Shown here: piece after piece, positions 23,661 through 33,751 of the stretch | Layout: each line of letters begins with the position of its first letter | How positions within the stretch are numbered: the first letter of the stretch is position 1 | Source of the DNA: Tubulanus polymorphus | Taxonomy: Eukaryota > Nemertea > Palaeonemertea > Tubulaniformes > Tubulanidae | NCBI RefSeq assembly: GCF_964204645.1 | Contig: NC_134032.1 | Coordinates: forward strand, 5,823,175-5,887,174 | Direction of reading: 5' to 3' | Length of the DNA: 64,000 nt | Position numbers and translations under genes: made by a program | The notes under the pieces: generated by a model | Seen by the model: only the letters and a program-made list of their open reading frames with translations | The model's database searches: none | What the model was told of the DNA's origin: nothing

Positions 23661-25059
23661 CGGCTACCTGGCTCGCGGAAGAATACGTGCTATGTACTCA
23701 GCCTGGGCAGATCTACTTTTACCTGTTCTGGAGTTGAGCCCTCCCGTCTATATTATATCGTTTCACAGTATATTGCATCAATGAAATATGGCCGTTGGCT
23801 GGTGATTCTGGAGCCAGTTGCTCAAAAGTTAACCATCAGAAATACCATGGTGTAATGGCGAGCACTCGGTCCTCTGTTAAATACCGGTACCCGATTTACA
23901 TTTTTGAATTTTCAGCAGCAGCTCCACGCAAATGGAGGCAGCCATGGCTGTGTCAAACTTGACGCTTGCAAACCGTTGGATCGGGTTTGCTTTTTTTGAG
24001 AATGTTCGATGTTCGATCTTTATTACTGATCGTGACACGATTGTTTCAAATTGAATTTGAATATATTAGGCTTAGTCGATTGTGTTGGAAAGATTGGAAC
24101 TTTGGAATATATTAGTATATATTGAGGAACATAACATTCGTTTACTTTCTGTCAAAATTGATCTCGTGCGTTTGATAGTTGTTTTGAGATTTGGCACATT
24201 CTCAAGGCCTGTATTCAAGTTCTGTATTAGCCCACTTCACGTAAGTAGCCATGTAAAATTGCGACGGCAATACGACGCAGCATTGAGACTGTGGTTCTCA
24301 TACATGTGCCACATAATGTCTGACTTTCACATTTGCAATCGTATACCCGTACGTGCAGTTTTGGAATCGAATGAAACACGTTGGACAAAATGATAATTTC
24401 TGTTGTGAACCTAGATAGCTGGTTAAAGCAACACCTGGGTTATTTCGTTTATTTTGACAAATCCTAGAGAATATATATCTTTAATTACCATTTTTCAAAA
24501 ACCTAGGAGCCCTTATTTCCCTGGTTACTTAAAAAATTGATTTTCAACAAAGTAGGGACCGGTGAAATTGTGAAATTTCCTGATATATAGATGCACGCAG
24601 GGGACCCGGGAAACCGTGTTTTGGAAGTTTGACTCGCAACTACTAAAAAACTAATACGGATAATTGAAAACGGTAAAAGGTATATAGGACCACATATAGA
24701 TGGCTATTGATCCTGAAAATTTCAAAAATGTAGATTAAAATTTGTAAGAATTACGAACTTTTGAATGAGATGAGCAATAATTCAAGTTGAATTATCGGGA
24801 AGACGATATCAATGTTTATTACTTCACCAGTGCGCATTGTTGCATTAACTTAACAAATGAGTGATATCATAAAAAAGTTTATTATCAGCCGAGTTCATCG
24901 ATATTTTTACTTTGTTTCTATCTTAATCAAATCCAGAGATATGAACGAAATGAAAAAATTAAACCGGAGAAAAATAGGGACAAAAATTTCAACAATGCGG
25001 ACCCGGCGGGTACCCAAAAAATGGCGCCTGGAAACTGTAAAAAGGCTTATTACATAACG

Positions 25060-25520
25060 CCATAGAAGTGTAAACTGAAACAGTTTACACTACTATGATA
25101 ACGCGAAAACAAACGCCGCGGTTATAAACCGGCTTTCTTGAATTTTGAAACCGGAATGCATAAATATGGCACAACCTACGCTCGTAGGTACAACGCACAC
25201 AAAGACTGATAAAATAGCCTTTCTCAAAATTATCCTCCAAAATTGTTCACAACCACGCTAATGTGAACCTACCGAACCAATGAGAGACTAAATAATGTCC
25301 AGCCCCTGAACTTCCTTGAACAAAAAATAATAAACTATATGTTCCATATAAAAAAATGATGTCTTTTATTATCATAATACTCCGTCTTAATATGAAATAA
25401 TAACACGGATAAGCCTGTGTAACCAAAGACAGTAGAAACGAAGATGGAACAGGCGGCGCTCCACGCACTCCGACGTGAACTATGTAGCGTTGCGTACATA
25501 GTTCACGTAGGGATTTAGGT
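25060..25520. other. Two short hairpins within the right arm
   Basis: AGTGTAAACTG-AAA-CAGTTTACACT at about 25067-25092, and a 14-bp perfect stem ACGTGAACTATGTA with loop GCGTTGCG at 25470-25505. Neither has a counterpart in the left arm, so this segment probably came in by insertion. Confidence 0.6.
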
Positions 25521-25719
25521 CAATTTCTTGGATGTTACTTGAATTAGGCGTTATGCGTTTTCCGATTCGGTGTTTTTCATTAGGCGTTTTTCGAATACCG
25601 TTTTTATGTAACATAACATTCAATAAGAAATCGAATTTTTATTCAATTTTATGATTTTTCAATCAGCAAAAAATAGAAAAAATTAATTATGTCCCTAGGA
25701 CACTTTCGTACAATTATTG

Positions 25720-26752
25720 CCTTTAATCTCCATCAGAAAATTCGTAATTCGTAAATCGAAGCCGTATCCACGCCCCCTTTTCTCAAGAACAATTGAACAT
25801 GCGATGCGTGATTCGTATTCCATTGTTCCACCTGCTGGCAATGATTGGCAAGCTTATCAATTACTAGAGTTATTGCTAGAGAGCGTGCCGTGGCCATGCG
25901 AAGTATTTTCCCACTAAGGGAAGTCTATTACGAATGACCGTGGCACGCGGCGTCTGTTCCAATTGCCAGTGGAAACAATTTTTAGCAGGATTGTATTCGT
26001 AGTGTATACGAATTAATGGATAAATCGTTAATTCTACGAATTACACATAATTCATAGAAGATACGTTTTTACGTATAATCCGTAAAATATCTAATACATG
26101 TACGTAGGAAATACCACGGTCTCTAGAGATAGGAATTAAATGAGGTTGACTGGTATATTCTAAATATGATATCGAAAGGTAAGGGAACACCTGAGGTGGA
26201 GTCTTCGCCAGAATGGACGCTAGCTGAAATTTGGTGGTATCCATGTTTAATACTTATTTCAGCAACCCATTTCCTACATTTTTTTCAGGTTTTCTATATT
26301 TTCAGGTTTCTTCTTTTTTTCAAGACTTTTCGATTTTTACTGACTATTATCTATAAAAAATCATTTATGACATTAATACACCTCCACCCTTCGCCCCGCA
26401 AAGCTTCTTGTACATTTTGGTATGATATAGATATGGAGTTGTTGTTTTGATACTGGTCCTCTTTATTCAACCTACACCCTATTGCAGCTAAACTTCGCAT
26501 CAGATAAAAGACAATTTTTCAGTGCGACAATCTTGTGATTCTTTCGCGCTTATTCGATTTGTAATGTTTTGCGAAATTCTCATTTTGAATTCATGTCAGC
26601 CGTTATGTTTTTGAAGTTACCGTCGGGCAGTTATTATTTTGAAGTCTCTCGCGCAGTTGTATTTAGTAGGTCTAGATTCAGATTACACGTAAGTCGATGA
26701 ATTTAAAGTGCCATGATCCTGCATCTAAAAAAACTAAACTATACACCATGAA
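25720..26752. other. Unrecognised intergenic DNA
   Basis: A+T-rich, no gene or repeat family recognised. Short open frames (25717-25917, 26166-26450) show no motif; the latter is low-complexity Phe-rich sequence. Confidence 0.4.
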
Positions 26753-27304
26753 GACTAATGTCTATTTATTAATTGATGAGACCTGTTTTTCTTGGATATT
26801 TTGCCTACTTTTTGGGGTACATACCTCATTTATGTCTTAACAGAATGCCAAAAATCGCGGACAACAACTGAATATCCGATATATTTCCAGTTCTGTACCA
26901 ATTAGATGGATTGGCAAAAAGACTCCTTAAGTCCAGTTGAATGAGAGAGAAAATCCTCCATTTTGTCAAATTTGTTGGATTTGAACATTGTTACCATGCC
27001 TACGCCACCCTGATTTAGTTGTTGAGACCCCACAAGAAAAATAACTTCATTTCGTAGGCATGGTAACAATGTTCAAATCCAACAAATTTGACAAAATGGA
27101 GGATTTTCTCTCTCATTCAACTGGACTTAAGGAGTCTTTTTGCCAATCCATCTAATTGGTACAGAACTGGAAATATATCGGATATTCAGTTGTTGTCCGC
27201 GATTTTTGGCATTCTGTTAAGACATAAATGAGGTATGTACCCCAAAAAGTAAGCAAAATATCCCAGAAAAACAGGTCTCATCAATTAATAAATAGACATT
27301 AGTC
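26753..27304. repeat. Nearly perfect 252-bp inverted repeat
   Basis: Left arm 26753-27004 and right arm 27053-27304 are reverse complements of equal length, with two substitutions noticed (TTCTTGGATATTTTGCCTAC versus its partner). Spacer is 48 bp. No coding motif and no clear target duplication. A transcript would fold into a long hairpin; as DNA it could extrude a cruciform. Fits a long-TIR miniature transposon. Confidence 0.92.
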
Positions 27305-28123
27305 GACCCTCCTCACTTGCCAGGATTTGATTGCCGCACCGGCTCGAGTCACGCCAATACAAACCCTGCCTTTGGCCGCAAACCCTTACATCGGAGTCAA
27401 TCTATTGAAACGTAAATCATGTAAATAAAATCATAAATCATCGTGGAGATTTTGATAGTTGACTTTTATCAATGGGTTTGACGAAAGTATACCATAATCA
27501 TAGGCCTATTTCTGAATCATAGTAGGCCCATTGAAGACATTGATGTATGGATAATTTAAATCGGTGCACACATTATTAACGAAATTACGGATCAAAACGT
27601 CCGCGGAGAGCATGATTGACAATAGAAATTTAACTGTGAAATCAAAGTTTCTCGCTTGAAATTGATCAGGTGACGTAAGGATGCGGCCTTTAATCAAGCA
27701 ATAGTAGATTGTGTAGAGAATAAATGAAATGCGGGGCCCGTTTCAAATGCCGTGCCGTGCCATGCCTCAGAAGCATCGGCGTCGCTTTGGTGGTACGTGT
27801 ATAACTGGTACGTGGTAACTGTACGACCTGTGGTTTCATCTACCATGCGAGTTTATTTCATTTATCACTGACAAGAGACGAACAGCCAATCTGTCCGATT
27901 CAATTAGCTTAAATAAGCACGAAAATAATAATTTTGAGAAAATAAATTTGATGTCGCTTTAGTAAATCGAATCACACGAATGGAACTATCTTCAATAAAA
28001 TAATATTGATTTGAATTGGATTGATCAATAACCTAAATTGAATTAGGACGAACTTACAACATACGCCAGAAATTTCCAGCGACATTCTACATATAAACAG
28101 CAACGAGGAGGAGTGGGGTCTGT
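27305..28123. other. Unrecognised intergenic DNA
   Basis: No gene recognised. Around 27745-27830 short GC-rich duplicated words (TGCCGTGCC, TGGTACGTG) occur. The rest is A+T-rich. Confidence 0.35.
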
Positions 28124-28589
28124 CTGCAGAGTGCGCAGGGGGCCGCTGCGGCCCCTGCGCTCAATGGGTGCGCAGGGGGCCGGGTATTGTAAAGTGAGAA
28201 CTGGTATGTGATGCTAGACGAAACGATGATTTTTTAGCAATAATGCAGAAATTTATTTTAACTCGCTTTTTTAAATAGAAAAACAATTAAGCTGATTTAA
28301 TTTTGATTTTTGAGCTAGAACTTTTATATATGCTTAATCATGTAATTCAAAATCGTAGATATAGGATTGATATTGTTACTATGAAAATTAAGGTCAATCG
28401 CGCCGGGGGCCGTCCTCTACGTACATAACTCGGTTTTTTAAACTCCTGAATTTCCCATTCACCATGTCGTCGTTTTTCAACAGCAAAAAATAGTCGTCCA
28501 AAATAAGATGAAAGCTGAGAAAATGCGAGTTTCACTGTTCATTTATTTATTTGACATACATATTCGATTGACACTTAAACATCATAAGT

Positions 28590-28975
28590 ATCAGAGGCGG
28601 CTCGATAATTGGTAATAGCATAATAACGATAATACATACACATCACTGACTTAAATATTCATACATGTAAATTGAAGCTCACGTATCTTGTTGTACTGGA
28701 TTTTATAGATCGCTTGATTTTATAGATCACAGACTTAATAAAATATTTATACACATGGATATTATAGATCGCTTGATTTCTAATCTCGATATCTTTAATT
28801 TGTATCATAATACTTTCGATAATTGGCGATAACATGATAATGATAATACATACATTTCTCTGACTTAATAAAATATTTATACATATGGATATTATAGATC
28901 GCTTGATTTCCGATTTCAATATTCTTAATCTGTACCGTAATATTTTCGAAATAGATTATATACGTCAACTAACGA
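28590..28975. repeat. Diverged tandem repeat of about 130 bp, three copies
   Basis: TATTATAGATCGCTTGATTTC recurs at a 130-bp spacing (about 28758 and 28888), preceded in each copy by GATAATACATACA and CTGACTTAATAAAATA. The first copy is partial. Confidence 0.75.
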
Positions 28976-29127
28976 CTTTGCTTCAGTCCGTCGGCATATT
29001 GCGTCACTGTTTTCATAAGGTAGTCCATTGTAAATGCTAACGATGTAGACGAGAGCTTCCTTGTGTAAAACGTCATTCGAATAATAACTGGATAAGCTGA
29101 AATGAATCATCAGGAAATTAAATTTAA

Positions 29128-32100
29128 CCCTAACCCTGCGCACCTATCTAGCAGAAGACAAGTATAACTATTTACGCTATTAAAACGCGGCCCCATGCGC
29201 GCATATCTAGCAGAAGACAAGTAAAACTATTTACACTACTAAAACGCGCCCCCCTGCGCGCATATCTAGCAGAAGACAAGTAAAACTATTTACACTATTA
29301 AAACGCGGCCCCCTGCGCGCATATCTAGCAGAAGACAAGTAAAACTATTAAACCGCGGCCCCCTGCGCGCATATCTAGCAGAAGACAAGTAAAACTATTA
29401 AAACTTTTAAAACGCGGCCCCCTGCGCACCTATCCAGCAGAAGACAAGTAAAACTATTTACACTATTAAAACGCGGCCCCCTGCGCACCTATCCAGTAGA
29501 AGAAGTAAAACTTAGTAAAACTATTAGTTCAGAATCAAATAGAAATATAGCGGCCCCCTGCGCACCTATCTAGCAGAAGACAAGTAAAACTATTTACACT
29601 ATTAAAACGCGGCCCCCTGCGCGCATATCTAGCAGAAGACAAGTAAAACTATTTACACTATTAAAACGCGGCCCCCTGCGCACCTATCTAGCAGAAGACA
29701 AGTAAAACTATTTACACTACTAAAACGCGGCCCCCTGCGCGCATATCTAGCAGAAGACAAGTAAAACTATTAAAACTATTAAACCGCGGCCCCCTGCGCA
29801 CCTATCCAGCAGAAGACAAGTAAAACTATTAAAACTATTAAACCGCGGCCCCCTGCGCACCTATCCAGCAGAAGACAAGTAAAACTATTTACGCTATTAA
29901 AACGCGGCCCCCTGCGCACCTATCTAGCAGAAGACAAGTAAAACTATTAAAACTTTTAAAACGCGGCCCCCTGCGCACCTATCCAGCAGAAGACAAGTAA
30001 AACTATTTACACTATTAAAACGCGGCCCCCTGCGCACCTATCCAGTAGAAGAAGTAAAACTTAGTAAAACTATTAGTTCAGAATCAAATAGAAATATAGC
30101 GGCCCCCTGCGCACCTATCTAGCAGAAGACAAGTAAAACTATTTACACTATTAAAACGCGGCCCCCTGCGCACCTATCTAGCAGAAGACAAGTAAAACTA
30201 TTTACACTATTAAAACGCGGCCCCCTGCGCACCTATCCAGTAGAAGACAAGTAAAACTATTTACACTATTAAAACGCGGCCCCCTGCGCACCTATCTAGC
30301 AGAAGACAAGTAAAACTATTTACACTATTAAAACGCGGCCCCCTGCGCACCTATCCAGTAGAAGAAGTAAAACTTAGTAAAACTATTAGTTCAGAATCAA
30401 ATAGAAATATAGCGGCCCCCTGCGCACCTATCTAGCAGAAGACAAGTAAAACTATTTACACTATTAAAACGCGGCCCCCTGCGCGCATATCTAGCAGAAG
30501 ACAAGTAAAACTATTAAAACTTTTAAAACGCGGCCCCCTGCGCACCTATCCAGCAGAAGACAAGTAAAACTATTAAAACTTTTAAAACGCGGCCCCCTGC
30601 GCACCTATCCAGCAGAAGACAAGTAAAACTATTAAAACTTTTAAAACGCGGCCCCCGCGCACCAATCCAGCAGAAGACAAGTAAAACTATTAAAACTATT
30701 AAACCGCGGCCCCCTGCGCACCTATCCAGCAGAAGACAAGTAAAACTATTAAAACTTTTAAAACGCGGCCCCCTGCGCACCAATCCAGCAGAAGACAAGT
30801 AAAACTATTAAAACTTTTAAAACGCGGCCCCCTGCGCACCTATCCAGCAGAAGACAAGTAAAACTATTTACACTATTAAAACGCGGCCCCCTGCGCACCT
30901 ATCTAGCAGAAGACAAGTAAAACTATTTACACTATTAAAACGCGGCCCCCTGCGCACCTATCCAGTAGAAGAAGTAAAACTTAGTAAAACTATTAGTTCA
31001 GAATCAAATAGAAATATAGCGGCCCCCTGCGCACCTATCTAGCAGAAGACAAGTAAAACTATTTACACTATTAAAACGCGGCCCCCTGCGCGCATATCTA
31101 GCAGAAGACAAGTAAAACTATTAAAACTTTTAAAACGCGGCCCCCTGCGCACCTATCCAGCAGAAGACAAGTAAAACTATTAAAACTTTTAAAACGCGGC
31201 CCCCTGCGCACCTATCCAGCAGAAGACAAGTAAAACTATTAAAACTTTTAAAACGCGGCCCCCTGCGCACCTATCCAGCAGAAGACAAGTAAAACTATTA
31301 AAACTTTTAAAACGCGGCCCCCTGCGCACCTATCCAGCAGAAGACAAGTAAAACTATTAAAACTTTTAAAACGCGGCCCCCGCGCACCAATCCAGCAGAA
31401 GACAAGTAAAACTATTAAAACTATTAAACCGCGGCCCCCTGCGCACCTATCCGGCAGAAGACAAGTAAAACTATTAAAACTTTTAAAACGCGGCCCCCTG
31501 CGCACCAATCCAGCAGAAGACAAGTAAAACTATTAAAACTTTTAAAACGCGGCCCCCTGCGCACCTATCCAGCAGAAGACAAGTAAAACTATTAAAACTA
31601 TTAAACCGCGGCCCCCTGCGCACCTATCCAGCAGAAGACAAGTAAAACTATTAAAACTTTTAAAACGCGGCCCCCTGCGCACCAATCCAGCAGAAGACAA
31701 GTAAAACTATTAAAACTTTTAAAACGCGGCCCCCTGCGCACCTATCCAGCAGAAGACAAGTAAAACTATTAAAACTTTTAAAACGCGGCCCCCTGCGCAC
31801 CCACCCAGCAGAAGACAAGTAAAACTATTAAAACTATTAAACCGCGGCCCCCTGCGCACCTATCCAGCAGAAGACAAGTAAAACTATTAAAACTTTTAAA
31901 ACGCGGCCCCCTGCGCACCAATCCAGCAGAAGACAAGTAAAACTATTAAAACTTTTAAAACGCGGCCCCCTGCGCACCTATCCAGCAGAAGACAAGTAAA
32001 ACTATTAAAACTATTAAACCGCGGCCCCCTGCGCACCTATCCAGCAGAAGACAAGTAAAACTATTAAAACTTTTAAAACGCGGCCCCCTGCGCACCAATC

Positions 32101-32912
32101 CAGCAGAAGACAAGTAAAACTATTAAAACTTTTAAAACGCGGCCCCCTGCGCACCTATCCAGCAGAAGACAAGTAAAACTATTAAAACTTTTAAAACGCG
32201 GCCCCCTGCGCACCCACCCAGCAGAAGACAAGTAAAACTATTAAAACTATTAAACCGCGGCCCCCTGCGCACCTATCCAGCAGAAGACAAGTAAAACTAT
32301 TAAAACTTTTAAAACACGGCCCCCTGCGCACCCATCCAGCAGAAGACAAGTAAAACTATTTACACTATTAAACCGCGGCCCCCTGCGCACCTATCCAGCA
32401 GAAGACAAGTAAAACTATTAAAACTTTTAAAACGCGGCCCCCTGCGCACTTATCCAGCAGAAGACAAGTAAAACTATTTACACTATTAAACCGCGGCCCC
32501 TTGCGCACATATCCAGCAGTAGACAAGTAAAACTTAGTAAAACTATTAAACCGCGGCCCCTTGCGCACATATCCAGCAGTAGACAAGTAAAACTTAGTAA
32601 AACTATTAAACCGCGGCCCCCTGCGCACCTATCCAGCAGAAGACAAGTAAAACTATTTACACTATTAAAACGCGGCCCCCTGCGCACCTATCCAGCAGAA
32701 GACAAGTAAAACTTAGTAAAACTATTAAACCGCGGCCCCTTGCGCACATATCCAGCAGTAGACAAGTAAAACTTAGTAAAACTATTAAACCGCGGCCCCC
32801 TGCGCACCTATCCAGCAGAAGACAAGTAAAACTTAGTAAAACTATTAAACCGCGGCCCCCTGCGCACCTATCCAGCAGAAGACAAGTAAAACTTAGTAAA
32901 ACTATTAAACCA
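29128..32912. repeat. 59-bp minisatellite array, about 63 units
   Basis: Unit: GCGGCCCCCTGCGCACCTAT, then CCAGCAGAAGACAAGTAAAA, then CTATTAAAACTTTTAAAAC. Variants replace the last part with CTATTTACACTATTAAAAC. A distinctive longer unit with AGTAGAAGAAGTAAAACTTA and TCAGAATCAAATAGAAATAT recurs at about 29490, 30040, 30357 and 30962, so multi-unit blocks have been duplicated. Minus-strand open frames of 86-91 aa within it are repeat artefacts. Confidence 0.95.
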
Positions 32913-33328
32913 TGTCATTTTCTATCATCGTACTGAAACTTCGCAATTCTTTATCTAAGAAACTAACGTCACATGGAATTAGGGGTACAAACTAGGGTTA
33001 ATACACTGTTACACAGTATAAAACAAAGAGATTAATTAAGCTGTGATTAAGATGTGATGCACACTAATATACAGCATGAAGACAGTTACAAACTTAACAA
33101 ATCTTAATGATGAGAGCAAACTAGGGCGTAATTATACAATAGTTAAGAATCAAATAGAAATATAGCGGGGCAATTAATCAACAACTTAACAATGAAACAG
33201 TAGATCAAAAAGTAAATTATGTACCGTATCAAGTAGGTTTAACAGAAATGCAAAGTAATCTATTAGAAACAAGCTTTTTGAAAAACCCTTGGAGTCAATA
33301 ACGCAGTTTTATATTTTATGCTCCATGT

Positions 33329-33330
<2 letters not shown>
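32913..33330. other. Unique DNA between arrays
   Basis: Mostly non-repetitive. GAATCAAATAGAAATATAGC at about 33148-33167 repeats a word from the long-unit type of the neighbouring array, showing that the array once extended or was copied here. Confidence 0.5.

Positions 33331-33417
<87 letters not shown>
33331..33417. repeat. (CAG)29 trinucleotide repeat
   Basis: Twenty-nine uninterrupted CAG units, followed by ATAGATAAAAATTC. A second copy with four CAG units and the same ATAGATAAAAATTC tail is at 33455-33482. No supported coding frame crosses it. Confidence 0.97.
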
Positions 33418-33418
<1 letters not shown>

Positions 33419-33751
33419 TAGATAAAAATTCACGCGGCCCCCTGCGCGCCTCTCCAGCAGCAGCAGCAGATAGATAAAAATTCGTAGATTCGGCGGAGTA
33501 TTTTGATAAATAATATATACTCTGTATACTGTTCTTAGTGTACCATTTTATGCGCATCTCGATGGTAAAATCATAAACTGGTTGATGGTGGTTATGCATT
33601 TGATTAATTGGTAGAAGTAGGAGTAGTTTCATATCGCATACTACTATGTATATGTATTGCCGTTTCGTAAATAATATCGTGTGGTTTTCACTTTATTAAA
33701 GCGGCCCCCTGCGCGCGGCCTCCTGCGCACGGCCCCGTGCGCACTCTGCAG

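Larger units (their letters stand above)
22186..23740. mobile_element. Foldback-type element 2 with satellite arms
   Basis: Flanked by exact 8-bp direct repeats CTCCCGTC (22178-22185 and 23741-23748). Inverted ends of about 20 bp: GGTTCAACTCCAGAATAGGT left, GGCTCAACTCCAGAACAGGT right read inward. Inside: six 43-bp units, about fifteen 50-bp units, then seven 43-bp units in inverse orientation. The ends match element 1 (GGYTCAASTCCA), the 50-bp core is the same repeat, but the arm satellite is different. No transposase. Confidence 0.9.
19872..25719. mobile_element. Large nested inverted-repeat element, about 5.8 kb
   Basis: The left arm pairs with the right arm in reverse orientation: 19873-19909 with about 25682-25717 (TGTACG.AAG.GTCCT); 20883-20905 with 25650-25675 (TTTTTTGCTGATTGAAAA); 21075-21125 with 25548-25602 (GAATCGGAAAACGCATAACG); 21303-21890 with 24470-25055 (many exact words, e.g. 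TACCCACCGGGTCCGCATTG). The left arm is split by a 965-bp insertion (19910-20874), and the central loop holds a second one (22186-23740). No transposase is visible. Arms are diverged, so this is an old foldback or TIR element. Confidence 0.75.
28124..33751. repeat. Compound minisatellite block with inverted GC-rich ends
   Basis: The left end reads CTGCAGAGTGCGCAGGGGGC and the right end is its inverse (GTGCGCACTCTGCAG, ending 33751). The same GCGGCCCCCTGCGCAC word recurs inside every unit of the 59-bp array and as isolated copies at 33430-33450 and 33700-33740. No direct target duplication is evident at the borders. It could be one composite element or satellite spread from a single mobile origin. 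Confidence 0.55.

Noticed and set aside
29120-29140. Telomere-like AACCCTAACCCT at the start of the 59-bp array
   Set aside because: Only two units; too short to call a telomeric repeat or internal telomere.
30523-31523. Minus-strand open frames of 91 aa with repeated FNSFTCLLLDRCAGGR, twice
   Set aside because: They are produced by the 59-bp minisatellite; three units give a 177-base period divisible by three. No gene context, start or splice support.
29128-32912. CRISPR array suggested by regular repeats
   Set aside because: Repeats are contiguous with no unique spacers, there are no cas genes, and the genome is eukaryotic.
33309-33632. Minus-strand frame with a poly-Cys run
   Set aside because: It is the (CAG)29 tract read in one frame; no domain before or after and no similar annotated protein type.
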